Source: Methylophaga sp. | GTDB lineage: Bacteria; Pseudomonadota; Gammaproteobacteria; Nitrosococcales; Methylophagaceae | Length of the DNA: 64,000 bases | NCBI GenBank assembly: GCA_002733505.1 | Contig: NVVW01000006.1 | Span: forward strand, 48,415 to 112,414 | Direction of reading: 5' to 3' | Shown here: positions 1 to 9,738 of the stretch, piece by piece | How the letters are laid out: every line of letters starts with the position of its first letter | How positions within the stretch are numbered: the stretch's first letter is position 1 | Notes under the pieces: model-generated | Database searches by the model: none | The model's input: the letters and a program-made list of their open reading frames with translations, nothing else | What the model was told of the DNA's origin: nothing | Made by a program: the position numbers and the translations under genes

Positions 1-252
1 GAGTTAAAAGTAGTTACTACAAGTAATAACGGAAATTATTGGTACAAGTTTAATTAAAAGTTATAACAATTTTATATTTGGGTATAGAACATTCCTAATA
101 TTTTTAGCCTTCTCGCAATTATTGGCATATTTACTGCTGAAGCTTCCCTAATGATTCTGGGGAACTTTTGCTGAAATTTACACTCTTATTAACTGAATTT
201 ACTAAATTAATGTTAATATACCAAAAATAACTATTTGGAGGCCACGTATACA
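1..252 (+). other. rpoH upstream region
   Basis: This AT-rich stretch carries no open reading frame I can support. It should hold the rpoH promoter and 5' leader. A strong Shine-Dalgarno (TTTGGAGG, about 235-242) lies at its right end. I see no unambiguous -35/-10 pair, so no promoter is called. Confidence 0.4.
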
Positions 253-1113
253 ATGACAACTAATGTAGCCCAATACAATTTAGCTTTAGCGCCAATTGAC
301 AACTTAAATTCATACTCTAAGTTAGTTCATAGCACGCCGCTGTTAACAGCTGAAGAAGAGCATGATCTTGCAACTCGCTTGCAAAATGAAGGTGATGTGG
401 AAGCTGCACAACGCCTAATACTGTCACATCTACGCTTTGTGAACCGTATTGCCAAAGGCTATAGCGGCTATGGCTTGCCTGTTGCTGATTTAGTGCAAGA
501 AGGCAATATTGGCTTGATGAAAGCCGTAAAACGTTTTGATCCTGATAAAGGTGTACGCCTAGTGTCGTTCGCTGTGCATTGGATCCGCGCTGAAATTCAT
601 GAATACGTGATCCGTAACTGGCGTATTGTCAAAATTGCTACGACTAAAGCACAACGTAAATTATTCTTTAATCTTCGCGGGGCTAAAAAACGCCTAGGTT
701 GGTTAAATCAAGCAGAAGTTGAAGCCGTTGCAGATGATTTGGGTGTTACACCCGATAATGTAATGGAAATGGAGCGCCGCTTAGCCTCTCCTGATGCCTC
801 CTTTGATTTGCCTACTAATGTTGATGATGATGACAATACTTTTTCACCTGCCGCATATTTAACAGGTCCCGAAAAATCAGATCCATCATTACAACTAGAG
901 CAAACAGATTATTCTGATTATCAGAATCAACGACTAACAAATGCATTAGCAACATTAGATGAACGTAGCCGCGATATTATCAGCCAACGTTGGCTAAATG
1001 AGGATAAAAAAGCGACGTTACATACGCTTGCTGATAAATATCAGGTATCGGCTGAGCGTATTCGTCAAATTGAAAGCAATGCCATGAAAAAGCTGAAAAA
1101 TTTGATGGTGTAG
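253..1113 (+). CDS. rpoH: RNA polymerase heat-shock sigma factor RpoH (sigma-32)
   Basis: This is the alternative sigma factor that directs RNA polymerase to heat-shock promoters. The order of parts matches sigma-32: an N-terminal LALAPI.NL.SY segment, sigma region 2 with LSHLRFV and the core-binding [21 protein letters not shown] stretch, the RpoH box around [11 protein letters not shown], and a C-terminal helix-turn-helix ([17 protein letters not shown]). An in-frame TTG at 235 would add six residues, but it lies inside the Shine-Dalgarno TTTGGAGG. I therefore choose the ATG at 253, giving 286 residues, close to the usual 284. The gene faces the ferredoxin gene across a terminator. Confidence 0.95.
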   Translation: MTTNVAQYNLALAPIDNLNSYSKLVHSTPLLTAEEEHDLATRLQNEGDVEAAQRLILSHLRFVNRIAKGYSGYGLPVADLVQEGNIGLMKAVKRFDPDKGVRLVSFAVHWIRAEIHEYVIRNWRIVKIATTKAQRKLFFNLRGAKKRLGWLNQAEVEAVADDLGVTPDNVMEMERRLASPDASFDLPTNVDDDDNTFSPAAYLTGPEKSDPSLQLEQTDYSDYQNQRLTNALATLDERSRDIISQRWLNEDKKATLHTLADKYQVSAERIRQIESNAMKKLKNLMV

Positions 1114-1140
1114 TTGGTCGTCTACGAACAATGAACATAA

Positions 1141-1172
1141 AAAAATCCCGCTTTAAGCAGGCTTTTTTTATT
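1141..1172 (+). terminator. Rho-independent terminator of rpoH
   Basis: An imperfect hairpin (CCCGCTT / AAGCAGG with one mismatch) is followed by a run of seven T. An A-run precedes it, so it may also serve the converging ferredoxin gene. Confidence 0.7.
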
Positions 1173-1179
1173 CTAAATA

Positions 1180-1503
1180 TTAACGTTCCAGTAGTGGCGT
1201 TTTCTCCGTTTTACCATCCCACTCTTCGGCATCAGGTAAAGGATCTTTTTGCTCTGAAATTACCGGCCAGCCTTTTGATAGCTCTTCATTTATTTCTAGA
1301 AATTCACTTTGTTCCTCTGGCAAATCATCTTCTGAGAAGATAGCTTGCGCTGGACATTCTGGCTCGCATAAGGTGCAGTCAATGCACTCTTCCGGATCAA
1401 TAACTAAAAAATTAGGCCCTTCATGAAAACAATCTACTGGGCAAACCTCTACACAATCGGTATATTTACATTTAATACAGTTTTCTGTGACAACAAATGT
1501 CAT
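1180..1503 (-). CDS. fdxA: 7Fe ferredoxin, FdxA type ([3Fe-4S][4Fe-4S])
   Basis: This is a small soluble electron carrier of 107 residues, the length usual for Azotobacter ferredoxin I-type proteins. Near the N-terminus the cysteines follow the pattern C-I-K-C-K-Y-T-D-C...C-P. The second cluster is [12 protein letters not shown], and a long acidic C-terminal extension of about 50 residues follows. The spaced first motif is the hallmark of the 7Fe family. The redox partner cannot be deduced from the neighbours. It converges with rpoH and is divergent from lapA. Confidence 0.9.
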   Translation of the reverse strand: MTFVVTENCIKCKYTDCVEVCPVDCFHEGPNFLVIDPEECIDCTLCEPECPAQAIFSEDDLPEEQSEFLEINEELSKGWPVISEQKDPLPDAEEWDGKTEKTPLLER

Positions 1504-1672
1504 TTTTACTCTCCGCTTACCTGCTTTACATCTGACAATAATAAATTGTAGTGTAGCCAGTATATTTTACATGATTTAAGCTCAGTTAGCTTAAATAACA
1601 CCATAATTTTATACCTCAAAATTTAGCTTTTAAGGTATCATTCACTTAAATTAAAGAATAGGGAATATTATT

Positions 1673-1966
1673 ATGCGCCGCATATTGACCATTATTATTT
1701 TTATCATCGTTTTTGTTGTAGGTATAGCCTTTTCAGCTATCAATAACGATCCGGTTGCCCTTAATTATTATCTTGGCACGCTATCACTGCCACTTTCTAT
1801 TGTTATCGTAATATCGATCCTATTAGGGCTTATTTTGGGTGCATCAGCCATCTTTATGAGTAGCTTACAACTACGCTATGAAAATCGTCGCTTGCATAAG
1901 AAGCTTGACACTTCAGAACAAGAAATAAATAGCCTGCGTATTCTGCCCCTCACGGACGAGCACTAA
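1673..1966 (+). CDS. lapA: Lipopolysaccharide assembly protein LapA (YciS)
   Basis: This 97-residue inner-membrane protein has two transmembrane segments (about residues 3-23 and 38-62), the NNDPV.LNY.LG motif between them, and a cytoplasmic coiled-coil tail rich in E/K/R. LapA works with LapB to control LPS synthesis through turnover of LpxC. The immediate downstream position of lapB (11-nt gap) supports the call. Confidence 0.9.
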   Translation: MRRILTIIIFIIVFVVGIAFSAINNDPVALNYYLGTLSLPLSIVIVISILLGLILGASAIFMSSLQLRYENRRLHKKLDTSEQEINSLRILPLTDEH

Positions 1967-1977
1967 GCGCCGCTGCT

Positions 1978-3150
1978 ATGAATGTAGAATGGTTATTACT
2001 TCTGTTGCCTATTGCTGCACTATCAGGCTGGCTGTCGGCACGAAGTCATTTTAAAAAGCAGAAAAGCACAGATAAAACATCCTTTAATCCTGAATATTTC
2101 AAAGGATTAAACTTCTTGTTAAATGAACAACCCGATAAGGCCATAGATGTCTTTATCAAATTGCTTGAAGTCAACAGTGAAACCGTTGAAACTCATCTCG
2201 CCTTAGCAAATTTGTTTCGCCGACGTGGTGAAACAGATCGCGCCATTCGGATCCACCAAAATCTTATCGCAAGGCCGACATTAACCCTTCAACAACGTGA
2301 TCAAGCCTTAGTTGAATTGGGGCTTGATTATATGAATGCTGGTGTACTTGACCGTGCCGAATCACTCTTCCTAGAGTTACTTACCAAGCCATCACCTCCT
2401 ATTCAAGCATATAAGCAATTGCTCCGCATTTATCAGCAAGAGAAAAAATGGATCCAAGCGATCGAAATGGCGAAAAAAGTTCAAACTATAGAGCCTGATA
2501 ATATGGATCCTATTATTGCCCATTTTTATTGTGAGCTAGCAATCCAGCACATGCACACCGCTAACAAAGCTTTGATGTTCCTCAAACAAGCGAATAAGTA
2601 TGACCAGGATTGTGTTCGCGCCATGTTATTAGAAGCAGACTTACACATTACTGCCAATAACTACCGTAAAGCATTAAAATGTTTGCTCAATATTGAACAA
2701 CAAAACCCGCATTATCTCGCCGAAGCATTGCCCCAATTATTAATGTGTTATCAACAGCTTAATAATTTACCCAGCTTTGAAAAATGGTTAAACACCATAC
2801 TCCTTCGTCATCCCAACTTAACTAGCGCTCGACTGATGCTCACGCAGGTAACACAGCTCCAGCATGGTAGCCAAGCAGCGCAAGATTATTTACATACGCA
2901 ATTGCATGCTCATCCTTCTGTTGAAGGTTTGCATACTTTGATTTCATTAGGTGAACCGTCCAATCCTGTTTTGGTACCCTTGATACGAGATATTACATCA
3001 ATAATGATTCGCCACGGCGATCGTTATACCTGCCAGCATTGTGGGTTTTCAGGAAAAACAATGCATTGGCACTGCCCCGGCTGTAAACAATGGGGCACCA
3101 TTAAACCAACAGAAATTCATCTTTCTGCTTTAGAAACTTTATTGAATTAA
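1978..3150 (+). CDS. lapB: Lipopolysaccharide assembly protein LapB (YciM), TPR plus rubredoxin-like zinc domain
   Basis: This 390-residue protein has one N-terminal membrane anchor (WLLLLLPIAALSGWLSA), a conserved N.LLNEQPDKAIDVF entry into a long TPR solenoid, and a C-terminal zinc ribbon with CQHCG and CPGC pairs (about residues 350-370). In Enterobacteria LapB directs FtsH-dependent LpxC degradation and so sets the LPS level. The anchor, TPR array and metal domain are all intact. It is coupled to lapA and followed 14 nt later by arsC-like and wrbA genes. Confidence 0.93.
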   Translation: MNVEWLLLLLPIAALSGWLSARSHFKKQKSTDKTSFNPEYFKGLNFLLNEQPDKAIDVFIKLLEVNSETVETHLALANLFRRRGETDRAIRIHQNLIARPTLTLQQRDQALVELGLDYMNAGVLDRAESLFLELLTKPSPPIQAYKQLLRIYQQEKKWIQAIEMAKKVQTIEPDNMDPIIAHFYCELAIQHMHTANKALMFLKQANKYDQDCVRAMLLEADLHITANNYRKALKCLLNIEQQNPHYLAEALPQLLMCYQQLNNLPSFEKWLNTILLRHPNLTSARLMLTQVTQLQHGSQAAQDYLHTQLHAHPSVEGLHTLISLGEPSNPVLVPLIRDITSIMIRHGDRYTCQHCGFSGKTMHWHCPGCKQWGTIKPTEIHLSALETLLN

Positions 3151-3163
3151 GGGCACCTTATAT

Positions 3164-4106
<943 letters not shown>

Positions 4107-4107
<1 letters not shown>

Positions 4108-4475
4108 TGGATCACGTCTTTAAACATATCGCTCTGGCTAGTTTTTTTGGTTTAATGATCACACTTACCAGCTGGATCACATTGGGCGAACACAGTGACA
4201 ACTACCCCACCTCAGCATTTTTAATTATCGCCCTAGTCCCCTTATTATTCCCACTTCGTGGTCTGTTACATGGCAAGCCTTATACCCATGCTTGGACAAC
4301 ATTTTTAATGCTGCTGTATTTTACTCACGGCATTGGCGAAGTGTATAGTGCCGATGGTTTTCATATCTATGCCAGCCTAGAAGTATTGTTTAGTTTCACA
4401 ACATTTGTGGCTTCGATCACATTTATCAAATTAAATGCCCAAAGAATGCGAGCCGAATCACAGAATAAAAACTAG
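4107..4475 (+). CDS. DUF2069 family inner-membrane protein
   Basis: This is a 122-residue hydrophobic protein with about four transmembrane helices (residues 9-26, 38-50, 64-80 and 86-106). The GLLHGKPYTHAW and YF.HG.GE segments are typical of DUF2069. The function of the family is unknown. It commonly sits directly after wrbA in gammaproteobacteria, as here with TAATG overlap. Confidence 0.8.
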
Positions 4476-4517
4476 CGCCGTTATAGAATCATCAGTAACT
4501 ATTAAGCGGAGGGCATT

Positions 4518-4748
4518 ATGAATACCATTCCCGTATTTCAAGCTGGGCTTGCAGGTCTTCAAACTGCAATGCAAAGTATGCAACAAAATGCATCAAAAAT
4601 TGCTAATCCTGAAACATTGCAATCTGCCGGTGGCTTTACTGAACCTCTGGTTAAAATGTTACGTGATGAACAACAGGTGGAAGCCTCAGTAAAAGTGATT
4701 CAAACAAGTAACTCGATGATAGGATCTATTATTGATATAACAGCATGA
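4518..4748 (+). CDS. Small protein resembling the flagellar rod/hook C-terminal region
   Basis: This 76-residue protein starts with a helical GLAGLQTAMQSM segment and ends with EQQVEASVKVIQTSNSMIG, like the paired N- and C-terminal helices of flagellar rod and hook proteins (FlgB/E/F/G) without the central domain. A good Shine-Dalgarno (GCGGAGG) precedes the ATG. No flagellar genes are nearby, so the role is unknown. Such stand-alone short relatives are known in gammaproteobacteria. Confidence 0.65.
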   Translation: MNTIPVFQAGLAGLQTAMQSMQQNASKIANPETLQSAGGFTEPLVKMLRDEQQVEASVKVIQTSNSMIGSIIDITA

Positions 4749-4809
4749 GATTTTTTTATGATTTAGGGTTAAAATAGTCTCATCTAAATTCTATTGACAA
4801 AAGCCCCTA

Positions 4810-5607
4810 TTGACTTCACACACGCCACCACTTTCACAATCAGCAATAAAAAAGCACTTAGATAAAAACAGTTACGAAACGTTAAGTGATATATTGATCC
4901 ACCAAACTGTTGCCTCAACGAATGATGAATTATGGCAACGGCAATCTAATGGAAAAAATAGCCCTGCTGTCTGCCTGAGCGAAACACAAACTGCTGGCCG
5001 TGGCCGCCGTGGCGATCAATGGCTTTCTCCCGATTCAGGCAATCTATATTTATCTATTAGCTGGCCATTTCCCGCAGAAACAGCGCTCAATGGCCTTACT
5101 ATCGCTATTGGAATAAGCTTATTAAACACCTTAAAACTAGAAGGAATCAAGGGCTTACAGCTTAAATGGCCAAACGATATTTTACATAAAAGACAAAAGT
5201 TAGCCGGAATTCTAGTAGAATCACGTTTCGGTAAACAACAAAATACCGTTGTGGGGATCGGCCTCAATTTTGAGCTTCCGACCGCCACCCAACAACAAAT
5301 TCAACAAGCAACCACCAGTCTTCAACAGCTTTGTACTAACGTACCCTGTAGGAATGAACTGGCAGGAAAAATAATAAACACAATGATAGAAACACTACAA
5401 CACTTCCAGAGTCATGGTTTACATGACTTTATTAGCCAATGGTCACAATATGATGCGCTACACAATCAAACCATTACATTAATCGATGATTCTGTTCACA
5501 CTGATGCGATAGCGCGCGGCATCAATGATCAAGGTGAACTTCGCTACCAAATTGGTGAGGAGGTTCATACCTTATCAAATAGCCGTATCAGCATAAGGTT
5601 TGCATAA
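4810..5607 (+). CDS. birA: Biotin--[acetyl-CoA-carboxylase] ligase BirA (no DNA-binding domain), island-side hybrid copy
   Basis: The enzyme activates biotin to biotinyl-AMP and transfers it to the carboxylase carrier lysine. The catalytic features are intact: TVASTNDELW, the ATP/biotin loop GRGRRGDQW, LYLSISWPF, KWPNDI, KLAGILVE and GIGLNF. The reading starts at a TTG with no clear Shine-Dalgarno. At 265 residues it lacks the N-terminal helix-turn-helix of bifunctional BirA, so it is probably a ligase only. Bases 5061-5607 are repeated at 21967-22516. Here the gene ends in TAA and is not fused to coaX, unlike the right copy. The 3' half is probably of foreign origin (inference). Confidence 0.88.
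   Translation: MTSHTPPLSQSAIKKHLDKNSYETLSDILIHQTVASTNDELWQRQSNGKNSPAVCLSETQTAGRGRRGDQWLSPDSGNLYLSISWPFPAETALNGLTIAIGISLLNTLKLEGIKGLQLKWPNDILHKRQKLAGILVESRFGKQQNTVVGIGLNFELPTATQQQIQQATTSLQQLCTNVPCRNELAGKIINTMIETLQHFQSHGLHDFISQWSQYDALHNQTITLIDDSVHTDAIARGINDQGELRYQIGEEVHTLSNSRISIRFA
5061..5607 (+). repeat. Left copy of the birA direct repeat flanking the mxa island
   Basis: This stretch matches 21967-22516 in the same orientation. By hand alignment I count about 14 mismatches in the first 270 nt and about 47 in the remaining 280 nt, with no indels until the stop codon. The counts are approximate. The repeats bracket a roughly 16.4-kb segment that contains all the mxa genes. Confidence 0.9.
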
Positions 5608-5625
5608 GGAGACTAAGCTAAGCTA

Positions 5626-5760
5626 TTTTCGTCAGATGATGCCGCCAAAAAGGTGCTGTATTTAGCCATTATGGCCGATCCAAAAAATGGACGATGTTGA
5701 TTCATCATTCAACCGTGGCAATGTGTTTGTAGCGGTTGGAATGACTCACTCTACACCTTA
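5626..5760 (+). pseudogene. Degenerate IS256-type transposase C-terminal remnant
   Basis: Conceptual translation gives KLFSSDDAAKKVLYLAIMAD in one frame. After a one-base shift it continues KKWTMLIHHSTVAM. This resembles the C-terminal block of IS256 (mutator-type) transposases (F.SDDA..K.LYLAI....KKWTMPI..W). The frame is broken and then stops, so it is a short dead fragment. It lies directly after the left birA copy and marks the left edge of the island. Confidence 0.6.
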
Positions 5761-5826
5761 TACAGCATCAATATACCATGGAGTTTCAGCAGCGATAAAT
5801 ATTTATCCCCCGTTATTATTCAAGTT

Positions 5827-6618
5827 CTAAATTTCTTTTGTATGGCTAAACTGTTGGTTTTTGCTGTCTGTTACATCTACTTTTAATATGCCCGGCTCAG
5901 CGGGTGTGAATGTAAAACGAATACTGGGATCTTCACTTACTGAAATGCCCGTCTCAACAGAAATCAATATTTCATCATTATAGGCAATATCAATTTTTGT
6001 AACTCGGTACTCAGGGAAATATCCACGCGTTATTTGGTCAAATTGTAAACCGCTAAAGTTGGGGTGACTGATAATCACTTGTGCTGTTACAAGCTTACCT
6101 ATAATGGGTTTACGCATGCGGATCTGCATTTTACCTAAGCGGGCAAGTGCACTTTCGGCATCTTTACTTGGTGGTGCGCTACAACCACCTGATGCTTTTA
6201 CAAAACGTGATACCATATGCAATGAGCCATCATTCATTTCAGCAATTGCGCGTACATAAGTATAGCGATCAACACGCATCCGTGTTGAAATATCGATCAA
6301 AGCTAAATTAGCAGATAAAGTGAAATTTGCCGAATAAGGCTCAGGATTACTATCAATAATAATATGAATATTTTTAATATATTTATCCGCAGTTTGAGGG
6401 ACTAATGATTTAATTGTGATAGGTACGATGGCTGCATCTTCAGCTCGCTTTGGCGCTTCTAAAACTAATAAGTCATCAGCGTCTTCGCGAATAGTTTTAT
6501 CACCAAAATATTCTATTTTTAGCAACGGCCATAATTCTGTGTACGGCTCTGCATATGCAGGCATTGCCACAACTACTAGTACCACGCTCATTATAAAAAT
6601 ATTGGTAATATACAACAT
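5827..6618 (-). CDS. Quinoprotein-dehydrogenase-associated SoxYZ-like carrier protein
   Basis: This 263-residue exported protein has a signal peptide (MLYITNIFIMSVVLVVVAMPAYA). The first half looks like a SoxY domain ending in the ASGGCSAPP motif with its single cysteine (about residue 146). The second half (MQIRMRKPIIGKLVTAQVIISHPNFSGLQ...) looks like SoxZ. Fused SoxYZ relatives occur next to PQQ-dependent alcohol dehydrogenases, where the cysteine is thought to carry a substrate or electrons; the exact role is unknown. A strong Shine-Dalgarno (AGAGGAG) precedes the ATG. It is last in the mxaD block. Confidence 0.8.
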   Translation of the reverse strand: MLYITNIFIMSVVLVVVAMPAYAEPYTELWPLLKIEYFGDKTIREDADDLLVLEAPKRAEDAAIVPITIKSLVPQTADKYIKNIHIIIDSNPEPYSANFTLSANLALIDISTRMRVDRYTYVRAIAEMNDGSLHMVSRFVKASGGCSAPPSKDAESALARLGKMQIRMRKPIIGKLVTAQVIISHPNFSGLQFDQITRGYFPEYRVTKIDIAYNDEILISVETGISVSEDPSIRFTFTPAEPGILKVDVTDSKNQQFSHTKEI

Positions 6619-6714
6619 GATTACTCTCCTCTAATTGAATGAGCTCCTCTCCTTCCTACGAGCGATTGACTCTATACCCATGACCATTCAATTTGCATCT
6701 TCGAGTATTTTGCT

Positions 6715-7647
6715 TTATTTTGCCAATAAAATCATTCGTGGATCATTATTTAAAGGTATACGTTTAAGTTGTTTGGCAGATTGCAAATCAATCACGGATA
6801 AAGAGCTACCAAACCAGTTGGTGACAAAAGCACGCTGCTGATCCGATGATACAGCAACATCTTCTGGCATTTTACCTGTATTAATTTCAGCAATAATATC
6901 AAAATTTTCGGCATCAAAAATAACCAAGCTGTTGTCATTTTGATTGACTACATAAAATTGTTTACCATCATTAGCAACCGTTATACCATAAGGTGCCTTT
7001 CCTGACTTTAGGGTTGCAATGGTTTCATAACTGTTAGAATCAATAACTCTCACTGAATTTTCTTTTATACAACTGACATAAATATGACCATTATGTGGAT
7101 TAAAGGCAACGGCATAAGGTCGCTCCCCTGTTTTAATGGTCGCTAACAACATGGGCTTATCAGCATCCAGCACAGTTAAAGAATTGCTTTCACGATTAGC
7201 CACAAATACTTTTCTGCCAATTGCATCTAAAGCAATGCCCGCTGGACTCTTGCCTACTGCTAGTATATCAACTAATAACCAAGTTGCAGTATTGATTACT
7301 AACACCGCATCGCGAGACCAATCAGTAACAAATAATTGTTGCTTTGTGTGATCTAATATCATCCCAAAAGGTTGACCACCTGTGTCAATTTCACTCAATA
7401 GTTCATGGCTAGTTTTATCAATAACAGAAATCCTCCCCAGCCCAGGGTGTGATACATAAATAAGCTGTTGTTCCGTATCCTCGATCATACTAACCGGCCC
7501 TTTCGGCACTTCAAAAGTCTTTTCAACTTGTAATGTGTCTAAGTTAAAAATAGAAATTTCATTGCCCGTTTGACTGCTAATGTAGAGGTTATCTGCTAAC
7601 ACGATGCTCGGCATCATCGCAAGAAAAAAGACGATATGTTTATTCAA
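6715..7647 (-). CDS. Periplasmic YVTN-type beta-propeller protein
   Basis: The 310 residues start with a signal peptide ending in IVLADN. About seven 40-residue repeats follow, of the type IDLDTGG.PFGM.LD...LFV.NW..D.V.VI, the YVTN/NHL-like propeller pattern. Close relatives accompany PQQ-dependent dehydrogenases ('PQQ-dependent catabolism-associated beta-propeller'), and their role is not established. No heme or PQQ motif is visible. It lies between mxaD and the SoxYZ-like gene on the same strand, with short gaps that suggest one operon. Confidence 0.8.
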   Translation of the reverse strand: MNKHIVFFLAMMPSIVLADNLYISSQTGNEISIFNLDTLQVEKTFEVPKGPVSMIEDTEQQLIYVSHPGLGRISVIDKTSHELLSEIDTGGQPFGMILDHTKQQLFVTDWSRDAVLVINTATWLLVDILAVGKSPAGIALDAIGRKVFVANRESNSLTVLDADKPMLLATIKTGERPYAVAFNPHNGHIYVSCIKENSVRVIDSNSYETIATLKSGKAPYGITVANDGKQFYVVNQNDNSLVIFDAENFDIIAEINTGKMPEDVAVSSDQQRAFVTNWFGSSLSVIDLQSAKQLKRIPLNNDPRMILLAK

Positions 7648-7662
7648 TTCAAACTACTCCAA

Positions 7663-8190
7663 TTATTTTTCTAATATAGACTTCAAGCCTTCCAACCCAA
7701 ATTTTGCATATTCAGTCATCATCTCAACTGCAGCCGCATCATTCAAGTTTTCTGGTGGGAAGTTACCTGTGTCAGCACGATAAAAACGCCCACCCCAGCT
7801 CACTAAACTACCATTATCTGTTGCTTCAACCTTAATGCCAATTGTATAAAAACTGACGGGTATTACATCAATATTTTCCTGTAACAGGCGATAGCTAAGA
7901 TAGTGAGCTTCAGCATCAGACTCATCCAAACTGTCAGTAAACTCTCCCCCCTTTTCCAACGTTACAACTCGAGTTATTTCATCCGTCATGTCAACAGAGG
8001 CTACTAATGGATGCCATTCTGCCAATAGTTCAAATGCTTGCACTTTATTCCACACGGTTGCCACATCAGCATTAATGGCGATGTTTTCGTCAATTTTTTG
8101 TGGCGTTGGACCATGTGCAACAGTAAGTGTACTTACTAAAAGCCCTAAACTCATGCTCAATATCAGTAGTTTATTTAAATTTTTCTTCAC
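7663..8190 (-). CDS. mxaD: MxaD, periplasmic SRPBCC-fold protein of methanol oxidation
   Basis: This 175-residue protein has a signal peptide (MKKNLNKLLILSMSLGLLVSTLTVAHG). A polyketide-cyclase/SRPBCC domain follows with the characteristic I.ADVATVWNKVQAFELLAEWHPLV start and the amphipathic final helix. MxaD is reported to help methanol dehydrogenase interact with cytochrome cL. The start is GTG with a GAAGG Shine-Dalgarno 8 nt upstream. In the usual cluster mxaD follows mxaL. Here it heads a separate block about 3 kb away, beyond the two-component genes. Confidence 0.88.
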   Translation of the reverse strand: MKKNLNKLLILSMSLGLLVSTLTVAHGPTPQKIDENIAINADVATVWNKVQAFELLAEWHPLVASVDMTDEITRVVTLEKGGEFTDSLDESDAEAHYLSYRLLQENIDVIPVSFYTIGIKVEATDNGSLVSWGGRFYRADTGNFPPENLNDAAAVEMMTEYAKFGLEGLKSILEK

Positions 8191-8221
8191 ATTATTGCCT
8201 TCAATAATAATAGCTATTAAA

Positions 8222-8560
8222 TTATTTTGGTGAACGGTTAGTATTACCTAGCGTTTCTACATAATTATTTATAATCCCTATTTGGGTATATTTGTATGTT
8301 TTGTCACCATTACCCGTTCTCACTAGGTTTTTATAAAGCCAAAACTCCACTGTCCCACTTGCATTTTCTTTACTGGATATTTCATCTGGCTCTCCCAGTT
8401 TCTCCCTGACAAATTCAGCATCTTTTCCTGAAATCATTTTTACAAATTCAAATTCAGCAATGGTCTCAACAATCTCAGCTTCAGCATAAAGCACAGTGGG
8501 TAACAGCATGACCATACAAATTGGTACAAAAATTATTCTCACTAATCTATTCATTTTCAT
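8222..8560 (-). CDS. Small secreted protein with a BamE/SmpA-like fold
   Basis: I choose the ATG at 8560 (112 residues) because GTGAGAG just upstream is a plausible Shine-Dalgarno. An in-frame start at 8608 would put extra residues before the signal peptide. The signal peptide (RIIFVPICMVMLLPTVLYAEA) is clear. The mature part, I.GKDAEFVREKLGEPDEI...G..EFWLYKN, has the helix-then-LG.PD...WxY pattern of BamE-like small lipoproteins, but no lipobox cysteine. The function is unknown. It is probably the first gene of the mxaD operon. Confidence 0.65.
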   Translation of the reverse strand: MKMNRLVRIIFVPICMVMLLPTVLYAEAEIVETIAEFEFVKMISGKDAEFVREKLGEPDEISSKENASGTVEFWLYKNLVRTGNGDKTYKYTQIGIINNYVETLGNTNRSPK

Positions 8561-8724
8561 TATTTCTCTCACATAAAAAAGATAATTATACAGTGCGGTT
8601 AGCAACAATAACTAGGGCTATTAACCTCCGCAAGGTAGTGTTAACATCATTGCTGTCACTATGGTTTGCTCCCATTTTTTGGGGTTTTTCCTTATTAAGG
8701 GAAAATAGCTATACAATATATTAA

Positions 8725-9702
8725 ATGACTATAAAATCACTACTACTAGGCAATAAAAGTAATACCAAGTTCGATCTCACCATTGTGATCACTTTAGCCA
8801 TCGTCACTTATCTAATTGCTAGTTATTTTAACCTTTCGGAACGGTGGTTTGACTGGACGCATTCTGAAGAATATCAACTTGAGCTTTATCAAGCTGATGA
8901 AATTATTTTTGTTTTACTTGTTTTGAGCGCTAGTTTGATATGGTTTAGTCGCCGCCGTTATACAGAATTGCAATCCATTCTGCAGCAAAATATAGCAATA
9001 ACATTAACCCTGAAAAAAAATAATCGAGAAGTGGCAGAGTTACTCACGCAGAACCGCGCTTTAATTAAACACATTACTCAAGTCAGAGAAGCTGAGCGTA
9101 GTCATCTCGCCTCAGAGCTTCATGATGTATTTGGCCAATACCTTGCTGCCATTGATGTCAATGCCTCTACCGCCTTAAAACAGACAAAAGCAGATGACAA
9201 AACATACCCACTTATAAAAACCATTCAAGATAGTGCTAATTATCTTCGTGAAGTGACTCGATCCCAATTACGCAGTATCAAACCACCTAGTTTGGAATCT
9301 ATTGGTTTATCGGCCGCTATTAATGAACTTCTTGCGCAATGGTTGATCTCATTTCCAGGCTATCAATTGAGTCTTTCCATAGATGTTAATGATGAATGGG
9401 TGGAATACGATACTGCATTAACTATATATCGATGTTTGCAGGAAGGTCTGTCAAATATCGTACGACATGCTAGTGCAAGCAGAATATCAATTGATCTAGC
9501 GACACAGTTAAATCCAGCTCTCGAAAATGAAATCCGCCTGATGCTCCAAGATGACGGCATTGGTCTCGACCCTGCTGTAAGTTTAGGCAAGGGACTCGGT
9601 CTTATCGGTATCCGCGAACGGGTTACCGCATTATCTGGTCACTTCCATTTGTATCCTGCGAAACCACAAGGCACTGCTCTTGTACTAATTATCCCTTTAT
9701 AA
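8725..9702 (+). CDS. Sensor histidine kinase, NarX/UhpB class, probable methanol-oxidation regulator
   Basis: This 325-residue membrane kinase has two N-terminal transmembrane segments (about residues 17-34 and 57-74) around a short periplasmic loop, then a coiled coil. The HisKA_3 dimerisation box EAERSHLASELHDVFGQYLAAID has phospho-acceptor His in ELHD. The HATPase domain has N box QEGLSNIVRHA, G1 DDGIGLDP and G2 GKGLGLIGIRERV. The paired response regulator follows 36 nt later. The position inside the mxa island and the class match the MoxY/MoxX-type pair of Paracoccus, so control of mxa genes is a reasonable inference. Confidence 0.88.
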   Translation: MTIKSLLLGNKSNTKFDLTIVITLAIVTYLIASYFNLSERWFDWTHSEEYQLELYQADEIIFVLLVLSASLIWFSRRRYTELQSILQQNIAITLTLKKNNREVAELLTQNRALIKHITQVREAERSHLASELHDVFGQYLAAIDVNASTALKQTKADDKTYPLIKTIQDSANYLREVTRSQLRSIKPPSLESIGLSAAINELLAQWLISFPGYQLSLSIDVNDEWVEYDTALTIYRCLQEGLSNIVRHASASRISIDLATQLNPALENEIRLMLQDDGIGLDPAVSLGKGLGLIGIRERVTALSGHFHLYPAKPQGTALVLIIPL

Positions 9703-9738
9703 AAACTCACTTAAATTTTATTACTAAAGGTACATCAA

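Noticed and set aside
235..252. TTG start for rpoH
   Set aside because: The TTG is part of the Shine-Dalgarno for the ATG at 253, and the extra residues are not conserved.
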